This document shows, piece after piece, positions 7,011 to 14,587 of a stretch of 15,530 nt of DNA. Location of the stretch: NCBI GenBank assembly GCA_002284615.2, contig MU071046.1, positions 2,839 to 18,368 on the forward strand. Reading direction: 5' to 3'. The notes beneath the pieces were generated by a model. That model had not been told where the DNA came from. It did not search any database and saw only the letters and a program-made list of their open reading frames with translations. Position 1 is the stretch's first letter. Every line of letters begins with the position of its first letter. The stretch comes from Dunaliella salina (lineage: Eukaryota > Chlorophyta > Chlorophyceae > Chlamydomonadales > Dunaliellaceae). Both the position numbers and the translations under genes were made by a program.

Positions 7011-7777
7011 AGACCAGGTCAGGGCTAGATGAGTTGAGTGGTGGGAGGAGTTGTCTGCTATAAATGGCAGTTTGAGGTATCTGTTGATGGTCAACGGGAA
7101 TTTTTTCAAATTTGCCAGTCTCGATTTCAAGGTAGCAGTGTTCCAGACAGCGATTATTTGAAGGTTCCAAGAGTGGCGGGGCAGGACAATTTCCTCGCTG
7201 ACCCAGAAAGGGGGAGTCTGGTAGTTGAGGGCTGTTGAGGGCATGGCTCCCAATGTACAGCAAAGGTGGGGGTAGGCAGTGAGGAGTTTAGAGCATGGGG
7301 TTGTGCTCATTAGACCTACCCAGCTGGGTAACGACATGAAGGTTGCTGTTGCGTCATTTTGTTGTATTGCAGAGCAAACTCCAAAGACCCTGTCTCAGGG
7401 GTGCTCACTTCAGTGTAGTGTAGGTGATTAGGGTTGTGATCCAGGGGTGAAGCCATTTTCCTTGGACAACAAGTGCCCATTTTTGCATTGCTGTGTGGAT
7501 GTGATTTGGTAGGGTGCGCATGTATGAATCCTTTATTTTCTTACTTTGTTGTCTGTTGTTGTTATAATTTGTGCGTGAGAAAAAGCCCATGACCTTGGAG
7601 GCAAAGTTTTTGGGAAGAGGCTGAATTGTGTCCTGGATACCATTATATTTGGCTCTGCCAAATGCAGTGTGGAGGATATTGATGCGTTCTGGAGTGATCA
7701 TCCCTTTGCATTTTCTGTCTGTGCCGTAAATGCATGCTACTTGTAAGGAGTAGACCTCTGGCAGGACCATTTCAAGG
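7011..7777 (-). pseudogene. LINE copy A, region upstream of RNase H
   Basis: The 5'-most part (7777-7405) reads VACIYGTDRKCKG, MITPERINILHTAFGRAKY, PLPKNFASKVMGFFSR, QQSKKIKDSYMRTLPNHIHTAMQKWALV. It may correspond to the segment after the reverse transcriptase thumb, but no palm motif is included. Downstream, SEHP-stop-DRVFG is joined directly to CSAIQQNDATAT, so about 33 codons containing the CHPIYD block of copy B are missing in frame near 7385. The frame with LPSWVGLMSTTP to IIAVWNTA (about 7331-7190) has no slip where copy B has one. A further frame change precedes RNase H. Confidence 0.65.
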
Positions 7778-7788
7778 AACATTTCAAG
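7778..7788. repeat. Target-site duplication, LINE copy A (right)
   Basis: AACATTTCAAG, identical to 2250-2260. A near copy (ACCATTTCAAGG, 7767-7777) precedes it, so the exact 5' junction of the element could shift by about a dozen bases. Confidence 0.72.
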
Positions 7789-7844
7789 CTGGATCTGCCT
7801 GAACACATAGCGAGCTCAGTTCTTATCGCATCTCTTTCGTTTTG

Positions 7845-8325
7845 CCACCCCTGGTAGCCTAACACCTCTTAGAGACTTCATGAACCAAGCTGATGTCTTT
7901 GCACTAGCCAAGCTGCTTGCCTGAAATGCTGCATTTGGACGTTTACCTTTCTTTATGATTTTTCATTGGACAGGTCTGCTCACAGGCCCCTGCGGAACCT
8001 GCTCAGCTGCTCACTCAGGCAGATACAGCGATGTAACCTTACCTTCCTACTCCATCTTTTCAGATGGCCCCATGCTTGTCTGCATCTCACTGTGTACAGG
8101 TGCACCCGCTCAGGTAGTTTCACTTCGCATTAATTTATTATAAGTTTGTATAAATTGTAAGTATGTATCTTAACGTACCCATTGCGAGGCTCAGGATGTG
8201 TCCACTTTTCTGCAACAAGACAATAACAAAGTGTATTTTTCATCACAACATTGTTTCTTTACACACACAGGCTAGCAGTCGCGCGTCTCGACTGAAGGCC
8301 TTATTTCTGCAACCCCTGTAATCCC
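7845..8325 (+). repeat. R1 repeat, copy with an internal 220-bp insertion
   Basis: All three R1 modules are present in order: CTTAGAGAC...ACCAAGCTGATG (about 7868-7893), the GGTCTGCTCACAGGCCCCT...CAGATACAGCGATGTAACCTTACCTT block (7973-8045), and the 3' module AGGCTAGCAGTC...CTCGACTGAAGGCC (8269-8325). About 220 bp absent from the copies at 1441 and 2061 separate the last two modules (8047-8268). I saw no TSD for that insertion, so it may instead be ancestral sequence lost elsewhere. Confidence 0.65.
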
Positions 8326-8532
8326 TGTACAGATGCATGATAGGGTTTAGGGTCTTGTAAGAAACAATGAGCTGTACCCCTTTGTTTTAACAGCTTCCAC
8401 AACGCCTTCATGTCTATCTCTGATTATTTAAGACCAAAGTCATTCCAGCAAAAATGTATGCTTCTCAAATTTGGTCTACTCCATACAGTAAGGACTTGAA
8501 ATAAACAACTGCATTCAGAAATGGCTTTTGAA
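8326..8532. other. Non-coding stretch with a short telomere-like motif
   Basis: No gene is seen. TAGGGTTTAGGG at 8341-8352 equals nearly two units of the plant-type telomere repeat. The corresponding interval between R1 and R2 at 11346-11363 is about 190 bp shorter. Confidence 0.5.
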
Positions 8533-8900
8533 AGGATCGGTTACCACCGATCAGACATAGCGGACGCCTCCTGGGCATTTCCACAGAGAGCTCAGAAACA
8601 GCGGACACTCTTGTAACTAGATTGAAAGATTCCTGATACCGTTATAAGTGCACTCCGCACTCCGCTGACTCACTCGGAGTTTGACGCAAAGTGCCACTAC
8701 CCCGTCCAAGTTGGACCTTTGTGGTTACAGCTTAAAAGGTGCAAAATCGCTTTGTGACTGAATCAATACCAAGATTATGAAATCAGAATTCCAATGCATG
8801 GTACCCATCCAAATTGGACCATCGTGCATTCAGGGCATTTGGGCCATGGAATTGCTTAGTGAATGATTCAAAAACAAAATCACAACATGAGAATGACCAT
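8533..8900 (+). repeat. R2 repeat, copy 1
   Basis: It starts with a small hairpin, GATCGGT-TACC-ACCGATC (8535-8552), then CAGACATAGCGGACGCCTCC, AAACAGCGGACACTCTTGTAA, GACGCAAAGTGCCACTACC and a CCAAGTTGGACC palindrome. Its 3' half holds two diverged, roughly 100-bp sub-units of the type TTTGTGAxTGAATCAATACC...GATTATGAAATCAGAAT. Copies lie at 11364-11725 (same strand) and 11940-12250 (opposite strand). No reading frame is conserved among them. The family is not recognised. Confidence 0.75.
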
Positions 8901-8937
8901 GGTTGTTGGAGTCTGCCAGGATGGTCTCGGTTCGGAG

Positions 8938-8963
8938 TTTGAAAATTTGAAAATTTGAAAATT
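8938..8963. repeat. 8-bp tandem repeat (GAAAATTT)3
   Basis: Three units of GAAAATTT, the last incomplete. Confidence 0.85.
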
Positions 8964-8969
8964 CCAACG

Positions 8970-8997
8970 CTCTATGCATTTAGCTCTACGCATTTAG
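8970..8997. repeat. 14-bp tandem duplication
   Basis: CTCTATGCATTTAG is followed directly by CTCTACGCATTTAG, one mismatch. Confidence 0.85.
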
Positions 8998-9011
8998 CGA
9001 ACCCAGAGTAT

Positions 9012-9078
9012 CTTCCGCTGTAGCCTCTGAAGGGTGAAGACGAAGACGACTTCTGCTGTAGCCTCTGAAGGGTGAAGA
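9012..9078. repeat. 38-bp-period tandem duplication
   Basis: A 29-bp unit CTTCxGCTGTAGCCTCTGAA...GGTGAAGA occurs at 9012-9040 and 9050-9078 with one mismatch, separated by CGAAGACGA. Confidence 0.85.
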
Positions 9079-9200
9079 TGACTGACGCTCAAGAGCCACG
9101 CCACGTTCTCAGTGGTCAGAATTAGCACTGGGTAATGTAAACCCGGGCCCGTTCTAAAATAAGTTCTATTCTATCCATTACATTCCCACGGGGGACTACG

Positions 9201-9235
9201 TGTAACACTCAGGAAAAGGCAGAGCCCGGGATGTA
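9201..9235. repeat. 35-bp direct repeat flanking the tRNA-like segment (left)
   Basis: It starts TGTAACACTCAGG and ends GCCCGGGATGTA, and is identical to 9330-9364. It is long for a TSD, so it may be a TSD or part of a duplicated SINE body. Confidence 0.9.
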
Positions 9236-9329
9236 CTTCAGCTTTTTCCATTGTGTATTTCCCAGGGATCGAACCAGGGACCTCATGATTGCGAAATTAT
9301 GGGTGGCCTTGGCTAGGCTTCGCTACCAA
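9236..9329 (-). mobile_element. tRNA-derived SINE-like segment
   Basis: The minus strand from 9327 begins GGTAGCGAAGCCTAGCC, resembling an RNA polymerase III A box, and carries GGTTCGATCCC at 9275-9265, a match to the B box (T arm) of tRNAs. Between them an anticodon-like segment TTTCGCAAT pairs poorly, and there is no proper acceptor stem, so this is not a working tRNA gene. A short AAATACACAATGGAAAAAGC tail follows. Perfect 35-bp direct repeats bracket the 94-bp segment. It fits a SINE head or a retroposed tRNA fragment; the full SINE may extend leftward to about 9130. Confidence 0.65.
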
Positions 9330-9364
9330 TGTAACACTCAGGAAAAGGCAGAGCCCGGGATGTA
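9330..9364. repeat. 35-bp direct repeat flanking the tRNA-like segment (right)
   Basis: Identical to 9201-9235. Confidence 0.9.
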
Positions 9365-9455
9365 GTACAAGGCTATCGTAAGTCTTGTATATCTGTTACA
9401 CTACGCAAGGCCAAAATTAGGCGTTTTTTTGCATGCTCCCTGCAAACGCCTCCCC

Positions 9456-9512
9456 CAACTGGCACCTTTGAAACTTTGGCTCCTCTTTCTCTAGTTTCGG
9501 AGGTGCCAGTTG
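9456..9512. repeat. Hairpin with 20-bp arms
   Basis: 9456-9475 (CAACTGGCACCT...GAAACT) pairs with 9493-9512 at 18 of 20 positions, with a 17-nt loop. The outer 12 bp are perfect. It sits at the left edge of R3 copy 1 and could be a remnant of a terminal inverted repeat. Confidence 0.8.
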
Positions 9513-9890
9513 AAGGAAACATGCCTAATCAGCCGCAACGTGGACCTAGTTTTCATCAACAAATCTTTTTGCCCCATAACTCTGCTCCTGCCCAACATGC
9601 GATTGCAATTTGTATGCAGGTGGACGGGGAATTTTGAAGAGGAGCAGAGTGGTACCCTTTTTGTCTGGATTGGGACACAGGAAGGAGGGTTTTGGGGGTG
9701 GTGCGTGGGTCAGGGGGGTTCCGCCAAAAATTCTGACACGACGCCCTCTACTCTTTTTTTACCCTCCTGAATAGAATAACATAATTGCATAAAAATTGGA
9801 GTAAAAAGACCCAGTGGTTGGTTAGGTACAGAATTTCAGCCTTTTTCCAGAGGAAATCTAGCCAAAGGCATGCCAAAAAGATCAAAGTCT
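9500..9890 (+). repeat. R3 repeat, copy 1
   Basis: Shared blocks with 10296-10520: CCAGTTGxxGG, ATGCCTAATCAGCCGCxxCG, CAACAAATCT against CACCAAATCT, then AATTGGAGTAAAAAGACCCAGTG against AATGGAGTGAATAGACTCAGTG, and TTTCAGCC before a GGAAATC/GGAAGC end. Copy 1 is about 165 bp longer in the middle, where a G-rich segment lies (about 9680-9720). The 86-codon forward frame here is not conserved in copy 2. Confidence 0.65.
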
Positions 9891-9924
9891 GATCTCCTTT
9901 TCTATTTTTGAATATGCAAGATGT

Positions 9925-10092
9925 TTCCATATTATATGAGAGTTGTGCAAATTTATTTATCTATTGTTATTTTTCGGTGAATGTTATTTTTATTAAGAAT
10001 ATTTTACATTCCATATTATATGAGAGTTGTGCAAATTTATTTATCTATTGTTATTTTTCGGTGAATGTTATTTTTATTAAGAATATTTTACA
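9925..10092. repeat. Perfect 84-bp tandem duplication
   Basis: Unit 9925-10008, beginning TTCCATATTATATGAG, is repeated without change at 10009-10092. The unit is AT-rich. Its length is a multiple of three, so a short frame across it repeats 28 residues, but the protein is low in complexity and probably meaningless. Identity implies a recent duplication or an assembly artefact. Confidence 0.95.
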
Positions 10093-10295
10093 AAAATAAC
10101 GGATGGTATGGTCAGATTTGACAAAGAAGTTCGAGGAAGGGCATGTCGGGCAAATTTGCCCGGCCAGATAGCCCCCTGTGTTACATCCCTACCAGAGTGG
10201 GCTACCTGAGGCCTAAAATCAGCCAGTTTGTTCATGCTCTTTGCATATATTTTCGCAACCTATATGCTACAGATTTTTGATGCACTGGAGCATGA

Positions 10296-10520
10296 GGCTT
10301 ACCAGTTGGGAAGATTATGCCTAATCAGCCGCGGCGTGAACCCTAGTTTACACCACCAAATCTGTGTATCTGACCACCTACTGCACCAAACAGGGTGATT
10401 TTTGGTGATTTGGAGTCCTTGGGATAAGAATATCATTACAAAAACAATGGAGTGAATAGACTCAGTGTTTGCTTTTCATGGCGGTTTCAGCCATTTCTCC
10501 TTAGGAAGCACAAATTAGGG
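10296..10520 (+). repeat. R3 repeat, copy 2
   Basis: A diverged, shorter copy of 9500-9890, containing ACCAGTTGGG, ATGCCTAATCAGCCGCGGCG and GGAGTGAATAGACTCAGTG in the same order. Confidence 0.65.
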
Positions 10521-11290
10521 TTTACGTGCACCATTGAGCTTTGACACAGTCTATCTAAGCACGCAGGGCGACTTACAACAATCTGAGCACATGCCTGGGT
10601 AGCTTGCAAAGCCACCTATATTTCAAAGCCAAATCTGTCCCAATCAGATGAAGTGGCTGTGAAACGTTGCACTTTAAACGCAGACAAGGAGCATACTTGG
10701 GCACTTGCTCAGTTAGCCCCCGCTGCATTCCTACCATCTATTCGATCGTTCCCTGAAGCAGCGCAAACTAGCTGAGGCTCCTGAGATTCATGCTGGGAGT
10801 CAAAACTCCTACTCCTACTTGGAGTGTACAGCACGAGTGTGGTCTGTTCATTACATTACATTACATTGCATTGGGAACATGACTTCAGCCGGGTAGATAG
10901 GCTGCTCGGTGTGTTGAAAGAAATCCATGAGCTCAGAAACAAATCAATAAGGCCGAGCTTCTTGGCTTTGAAAGAGACAGAAGAAAATAAGAGATTGAGC
11001 ATGAGAGAAAAAGGATTGACCAGAGTGGTCAGCTTGTCCTAGCAGATACAAGATGCCATGCTCAATCACTGTCATTATACTTTTAATGTTCTCAAAGCAG
11101 GACACATTTAAATACATGTCATACCTCACATATTTGTTTGTACGATGATTCAGCCATGCCACAAATCTGACATGACAAGATTGTTTTAATTTTTCTGCTG
11201 CATTGTCACACAGCTGCCTGATCTTGATGAGCTACATTGATTGAACAGCAACAACAACCTTACTTTTTGCCAAATACCCTTCCTCGTTTG
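10521..11290. other. Non-coding stretch with a short CATTA microsatellite
   Basis: CATTA repeats lie at 10849-10873. The short frames at 10824-11162 lack recognisable motifs. I see no RNA gene or transposon end. Confidence 0.45.
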
Positions 11291-11345
11291 CAGCCGAGCA
11301 GTCATGCGTTTCGACTAAAGACTTCTTTCTGTAACATCTGTATCA
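11291..11345 (+). repeat. R1 repeat, 3'-module copy upstream of R2 copy 2
   Basis: CAGCCGAGCAGTCATGCGTTTCGACTAAAGAC...TCTGTAACATCTGTA matches the module at 8269-8325. As there, an R2 copy follows downstream, so the R1 end and R2 were probably duplicated together. Confidence 0.55.
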
Positions 11346-11363
11346 CTAGCAGATACAAAATTG

Positions 11364-11725
11364 GTGGAACAATCGGTTATCACTAATCGGCCGATCCGCG
11401 GACATAACGCACGTATCCGGGAAATGCATGACATTTTGACATAGGACTAAGAAACAGCAGACGTTCTTGTAATGAGATGAAATAATTCATGACAACCGTG
11501 ACAACCGCACCCTGCTAAGTCGACACCATGGTCAAGTAACCCTCCCAAATCGGACCAATTACAATTTAGAACTGAGGACGGGGGGTCGCTTTGGAAACGA
11601 TTAAATACCAAGATGATATAATCAGAACACTCATGCCCAATACCCCTTCCAAACTGGGTTATCAAGGATTCAGGGTTTTCAGACCATGTGACTTATTCAG
11701 TACCAGGATTGCGAAATCAGAATTC
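11364..11725 (+). repeat. R2 repeat, copy 2
   Basis: It begins GGAACAATCGGTTATCACTA (compare GGATCGGTTACCACC in copy 1), continues with AAACAGCAGACGTTCTTGTAA and two TACCAAGAT/TACCAGGAT...AATCAGAA sub-units. It is more diverged than copies 1 and 3. Another GGAACGATCGGTCAC lies just beyond it at 11742-11756, so a further partial unit may begin there. Confidence 0.65.
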
Positions 11726-11939
11726 GTTTGCACTGTTGAGGGGAACGATCGGTCACTTACATGGTGGGAATGTAACATTATGATTGGAACTTGTCATACC
11801 AAGGATGTTTATCACTACTAGGCAGAGCCTAGGCATGCTGTTCCCTAAAGTCAAAAACAGGCAGGTTCCACAGGACCACTACTTGAGCTGCTGCACCTGG
11901 TCATGCTGAGATAGGGTGTGCAAAGCTCCATTCCACCCA

Positions 11940-12250
11940 GTGTCATTCTGATTTTATAATCGTGGTATTGAATCATTTACACAGGGATTCCGCATCATAA
12001 AACCTGAATTGCGGATCATCCGCTCCAATTGAGATAGTGCACATGGCCATTCTGATTTCATAATCTCGGTACTAAATCTATCAATTTGGACGAGTCAGTG
12101 GCACTTTGTGTCGACTCAGCGGAGCGCTTATGACAGTAGTCAGGAAGCATTCTATCAAATTACAAGAGTGCCTGCTGTTTCCTAGTTCTGTGTCGCATGT
12201 CCAGGAGACGTCCGCAATGTCTGATCGGTGGTATCCGATCGTTCCAGTGA
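11940..12250 (-). repeat. R2 repeat, copy 3 (inverted)
   Basis: The reverse complement starts GGAACGATCGGATACCACCG, then ATCAGACATTGCGGACGTCT, CACTCTTGTAATTTGAT, ACAAAGTGCCACTGACTCGT, and two GATTATxAAATCAGAAT sub-units. It is close to copy 1 over about 200 bp. It forms a large inverted repeat with copy 2 about 215 bp away and with copy 1 about 3 kb away. Confidence 0.75.
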
Positions 12251-12267
12251 CCATGCCTAGTTGCGCA

Positions 12268-12505
12268 CCCATGGTTAGGGTTGAAGGTTGCTGTTTAAGG
12301 TTGAGGTTTAAGGTTTAGGGCTAACGTTTCAGGCTTATGGTAGACGTTTAAGGTGAATGGGGTTAAGATTGACGTTTACAGTTAACGTCTAGGGTTAACC
12401 CTTTAGATTATGATCTAATTAGCGATGTACCCTTACCTTACCTTACCTTAGGGTTAACCCTTCAGTTGGTTGAGGTTGCTAGGTTGAGGTTAGGTTCAGG
12501 TTCTT
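12268..12505. repeat. Degenerate telomere-like repeat tract
   Basis: This is a run of variants of GGTTTAAGG, GGTTAGGG, GGTTTAGGG and GGTTAACG, followed after a short AT-rich gap by CCTTACCTTACCTTACCTTA and GGGTTAACCC. It fits a decayed interstitial telomere-like array of the plant type TTTAGGG, but perfect units are rare, so it may be a simple GGTTNAG-type satellite. The mixed orientation (TTAGGG then CCTTA) is notable. Confidence 0.6.
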
Positions 12506-12574
12506 TCTGGCTGATGCCATCAGTGACGGCTCCTTTCTTGTAGCTGCCTGGCCTGTGCACGCCTAAATGATTCC

Positions 12575-12582
12575 CTCACTCA
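12575..12582. repeat. 8-bp target-site duplication of hAT element (left)
   Basis: CTCACTCA, identical to 13927-13934, immediately outside the terminal inverted repeat. Eight bases is the standard hAT TSD length. Confidence 0.9.
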
Positions 12583-12608
12583 CAGGGCTGCACCATACGT
12601 GAGATTTT

Positions 12609-12655
12609 GACACGTAGCACACCTACGCTACGCTACGCCTACGATACGTGCTACT
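12609..12655. repeat. hAT subterminal repeats (left), CTACG type
   Basis: ACACGTAGCACACCTACGCT and further CTACG/TACGTGCTAC units in both orientations lie next to the left inverted repeat. They mirror the GTAGC array at the right end. Confidence 0.8.
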
Positions 12656-12919
12656 GTGCTACGCCAGGCGCCAGGCAGGAAGGGCCGAGGGGTGCCCACC
12701 AACAACCCAATATGCAAGCACTCACTTCTTTCCATTCCTTACCTTAGAAAAATAAGTTATTACATTTTTATATAATACGCTGTTTGATGTTCAAAGGGCA
12801 AAAGCAAGGGATGGACATGCAAGCAGTGCAAGAGTTTTTTCACTGGAGCTCCCTCCCGTGCGCGCAGCCATGTGCTGAAGCTGGGTAGGGGTGTGAAGGA
12901 TTGCACTCACACCTACGAG

Positions 12920-13315
12920 GCAGAGGATGTGTGCAGCATGCAGGAGCAGGAGGCAACCCAGATGAAGGAGGACAACAAGTAGAAGCGCAAGCGCGAGGAT
13001 GAGCGCTGCCCCTTGAATGATGAGCACCTCATTTAGGAAGCAGCAACAGTACCCACACGTCAGGGGGGCAGGGGCAGCACAGCATCAGCAGGTACGCGCA
13101 CGCCCATGCAGCTGTCAGGCGCCTCCACGCGCTGGCCACTCACGCAAACCACCATGGATGATGCAGCCAAGCGGCAGCGACGAGAGCAGGCAGATTTGCA
13201 GGTGTCCATGTACTTTGCTGCCTGTGGAGTCCCGTTTGCTCACGCCCGCTCCCCCTACTGGCTGCGCAATTGCAAGCTGGCATTAAAGCATGCCCACGGT
13301 AAAAGCCTCCCCACT
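12920..13315 (+). pseudogene. hAT transposase fragment, DUF659-like
   Basis: In the frame of the ATG at 13106, residues about 21-70 read AKRQRREQADLQVSMYFAAC, then GVPFAHARSPYWLRN, then LALKHAHG and SLPT. The pattern of a small aromatic helix, G-(I/V)-PF, SPY(W/F) and a following Pro matches the start of the DUF659 region of BED-type hAT transposases (commonly FF-x-x-x-G-I-P-F-x-x-x-x-S-P-x-F/Y). In the same frame upstream, codons for EDVCSMQEQEATQMKEDNK and KRKRED are broken by TAG stops at 12980 and 13034. The frame ends at 13396 with no downstream transposase. It is a pseudogene; the family call rests on this motif plus the element ends. Confidence 0.65.
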
Positions 13316-13369
13316 ATAACCGCTTGCGCACAAGCCTCCTGGACCAGGTGTGATGCATACTGCTTGTTC

Positions 13370-13555
13370 CTGTGGCTCTTGACGTCTATGTCTTGAGTGT
13401 TCTAGGTGGAGGCCAAGTTGCTAGTGTAGACTTTTGTGCCTCTCCTTCTCTAGGTAAAACTGGTGGGGCTCACTTTCATGTTTCAACACTAATTGTCGGG
13501 CCTTTCCTTATAATGCACGCTGGCTGTGCCCAGCGTAGACGTCTTTCTTCTTTCA
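13370..13555 (+). repeat. R4 element copy inside the hAT transposon
   Basis: The plus strand aligns along about 185 bp with the minus strand of 991-1165: GTGGCTCTTGAC, GGTGGAGGCCAA-TTGCT, GTAGACTT-TGTGC, CTGGTGGGGCTCACTTTCA, TTTCCTTATAATGCACGC, TGGCTGTGCCCAGCGTAGAC and a CTTTCTTCTTTC tail. It is either an insertion into the hAT element or part of its captured cargo; I could not find a convincing TSD. Confidence 0.65.
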
Positions 13556-13871
13556 TGGTATCACTTGCATGCACAAATTTGCGCGTGCATGCTCAATTAC
13601 TTGTTTCAGGCTCCCTCCATCTTATGCAGTAGTGTGCTAAAGATAGCAATGAGCCAACTCCTTGGCAGTAAGAGTAGATAAAAGAACTGAAGTCTAGAAG
13701 TCCCTGAGGCAGTAGGGTCTTGTCTTATTGGCTTACCCATCTCCCTCCCTTCTAAATTATTCATAGATTGAGCAGCTCAGGACTGCTGCGTCCTCCTCTT
13801 GCTTAAAGAAAGAACATACAATTGAAAAGAAGCAAGGCAAAAGACTTTCTTTTTCCTACGCTCACAGCCTC

Positions 13872-13909
13872 ACGTAGCGTAGCGTAGCGTAGACGTAGCG
13901 TAGCGTAGG
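13872..13909. repeat. hAT subterminal repeats (right), GTAGC array
   Basis: ACGTAGCGTAGCGTAGCGTA and continuing GTAGC units lie directly inside the right terminal inverted repeat. Confidence 0.85.
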
Positions 13910-13926
13910 CGTATGGTGCAGCCCTG

Positions 13927-13934
13927 CTCACTCA
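13927..13934. repeat. 8-bp target-site duplication of hAT element (right)
   Basis: CTCACTCA, identical to 12575-12582. A further CT follows, so the target itself was a CTCA repeat. Confidence 0.9.
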
Positions 13935-14404
13935 CTGCAATAGCCCTAGGGGAGGCCTCCCTTTCACAAGGTTTTCCATGCGGACATCTCCCTCAGTAAC
14001 AGGAATCCCAATTGCTGGATTGCCCACTTCCTGTATAGCATCAATGGTCTGAGTCATGCTCAAGCTTTCCAGCACAATGGTTTGGCAACCCCTTGGATTT
14101 GAGTCAGCCTGCTGTTGATCTCAGAGAATGGCATTCAACTCATTGGTGACAAGTTTTGTTTTCAGATTACCAACCACAAAATATCAACATGCTGCACAGC
14201 AAAAAATGTACCTTTCTTCATTGGTGTGCTCTCCCACTCAAGAACCCGCAAGCCACTCTTTCCCCTTACATTCTGCCCAAATATTTTTACCTGAACTTAC
14301 CCAGGTACATTGCAGTGTTCCTTCTTCGTGTCTATACTCTTAAAGTTGAATAAGCTACTTGGAACGTCGGAATGTTGTATTTCGCTACCAGATGCAATTA
14401 CCAT
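13935..14404. other. Non-coding stretch, no gene seen
   Basis: Two overlapping forward frames of 65-71 codons (14128-14353) have no recognisable motif. No repeat family of this window continues here. Confidence 0.45.
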
Positions 14405-14575
14405 GATTACTGTGTTGATTACCAGTCTGGAAATCGAGCAGAAATTGGTTGGTAACGCTTTTGTAGTAATCGGTCCAGAAACCCTTCAGTAAACGCTTTC
14501 TCGATTACCAGGCTGGTAAGTAGAGCAGAAATCAAGAGACGATTACCAGTCCAGAAATTGCCCAGTAACTACCGT
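14405..14575. repeat. Degenerate minisatellite, GATTACCAGTCxxGAAAT units
   Basis: About four diverged units: GATTACCAGTCTGGAAATCG at about 14418, GTAATCGGTCCAGAAACCC at about 14466, GATTACCAGGCTGG at about 14504 and GATTACCAGTCCAGAAATTG at about 14543. Each is followed by a CAG/TTGGTAAC-type end and some by GAGCAGAAAT. Spacing is about 40-50 bp. Confidence 0.65.
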
Positions 14576-14587
14576 AGCGACGCTTCT

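Larger units (their letters stand above)
2261..7777 (-). mobile_element. LINE copy A: 5'-truncated non-LTR retrotransposon, interrupted twice
   Basis: The sense strand is minus. The 3' tail (2261-2287) is a CTTTT/CTTTTT pyrimidine repeat, not poly(A). An 11-bp TSD brackets the element. Removing LINE copy B plus one TSD (4235-6809) and the R4 insertion plus one TSD (3528-3827) leaves about 2.64 kb. Domain order from the 5' side: a segment upstream of RNase H (7777-7011), RNase H split by copy B (about 7010-6810 and 4234-3992), a linker, a CCHC knuckle (about 3223-3176, one Cys changed to Ser), and the C-terminal domain with RPDA (2932-2921) and EVKYCED (2743-2723). Stops and frameshifts mark it as dead. 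The reverse transcriptase core is absent through 5' truncation. Confidence 0.85.
12583..13926 (+). mobile_element. hAT-superfamily DNA transposon, decayed and non-autonomous
   Basis: This 1344-bp element has perfect 17-bp terminal inverted repeats, CAGGGCTGCACCATACG (12583-12599) and its complement (13910-13926), and an 8-bp TSD. CAGGG-type ends and 8-bp TSDs are typical of hAT. Just inside both ends lie clustered CTACG/CGTAG repeats (12609-12655; 13872-13909), in the place where hAT transposases bind subterminal repeats. The interior holds a broken transposase N-terminal fragment (about 12920-13315) and an R4 copy near the right end (13370-13555). The catalytic part of a normal 600-800 residue transposase is absent, so any movement would need a transposase in trans. 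Confidence 0.9.

Noticed and set aside
5420..7238. Plus-strand frames across the LINE copies (5420-5677, 6099-6344, 6715-7063, 7038-7238)
   Set aside because: They are antisense shadows of the minus-strand LINE coding sequence.
9260..9327. Functional tRNA gene
   Set aside because: The A and B boxes are recognisable, but the anticodon arm pairs poorly and no acceptor stem forms; the flanking repeats fit a SINE-like fragment.
9908..10099. 63-codon frame with a duplicated 28-residue unit
   Set aside because: The repetition comes from the 84-bp DNA duplication; the peptide has no recognisable domain.
13860..13910. CRISPR-like array in the GTAGC repeats
   Set aside because: The units are 5-6 bp without spacers and are mirrored at the other end of a hAT element, so they are subterminal repeats.
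12583..13926. Intact autonomous transposon
   Set aside because: Only a short N-terminal transposase motif with in-frame stops remains, and there is no room for the catalytic region.
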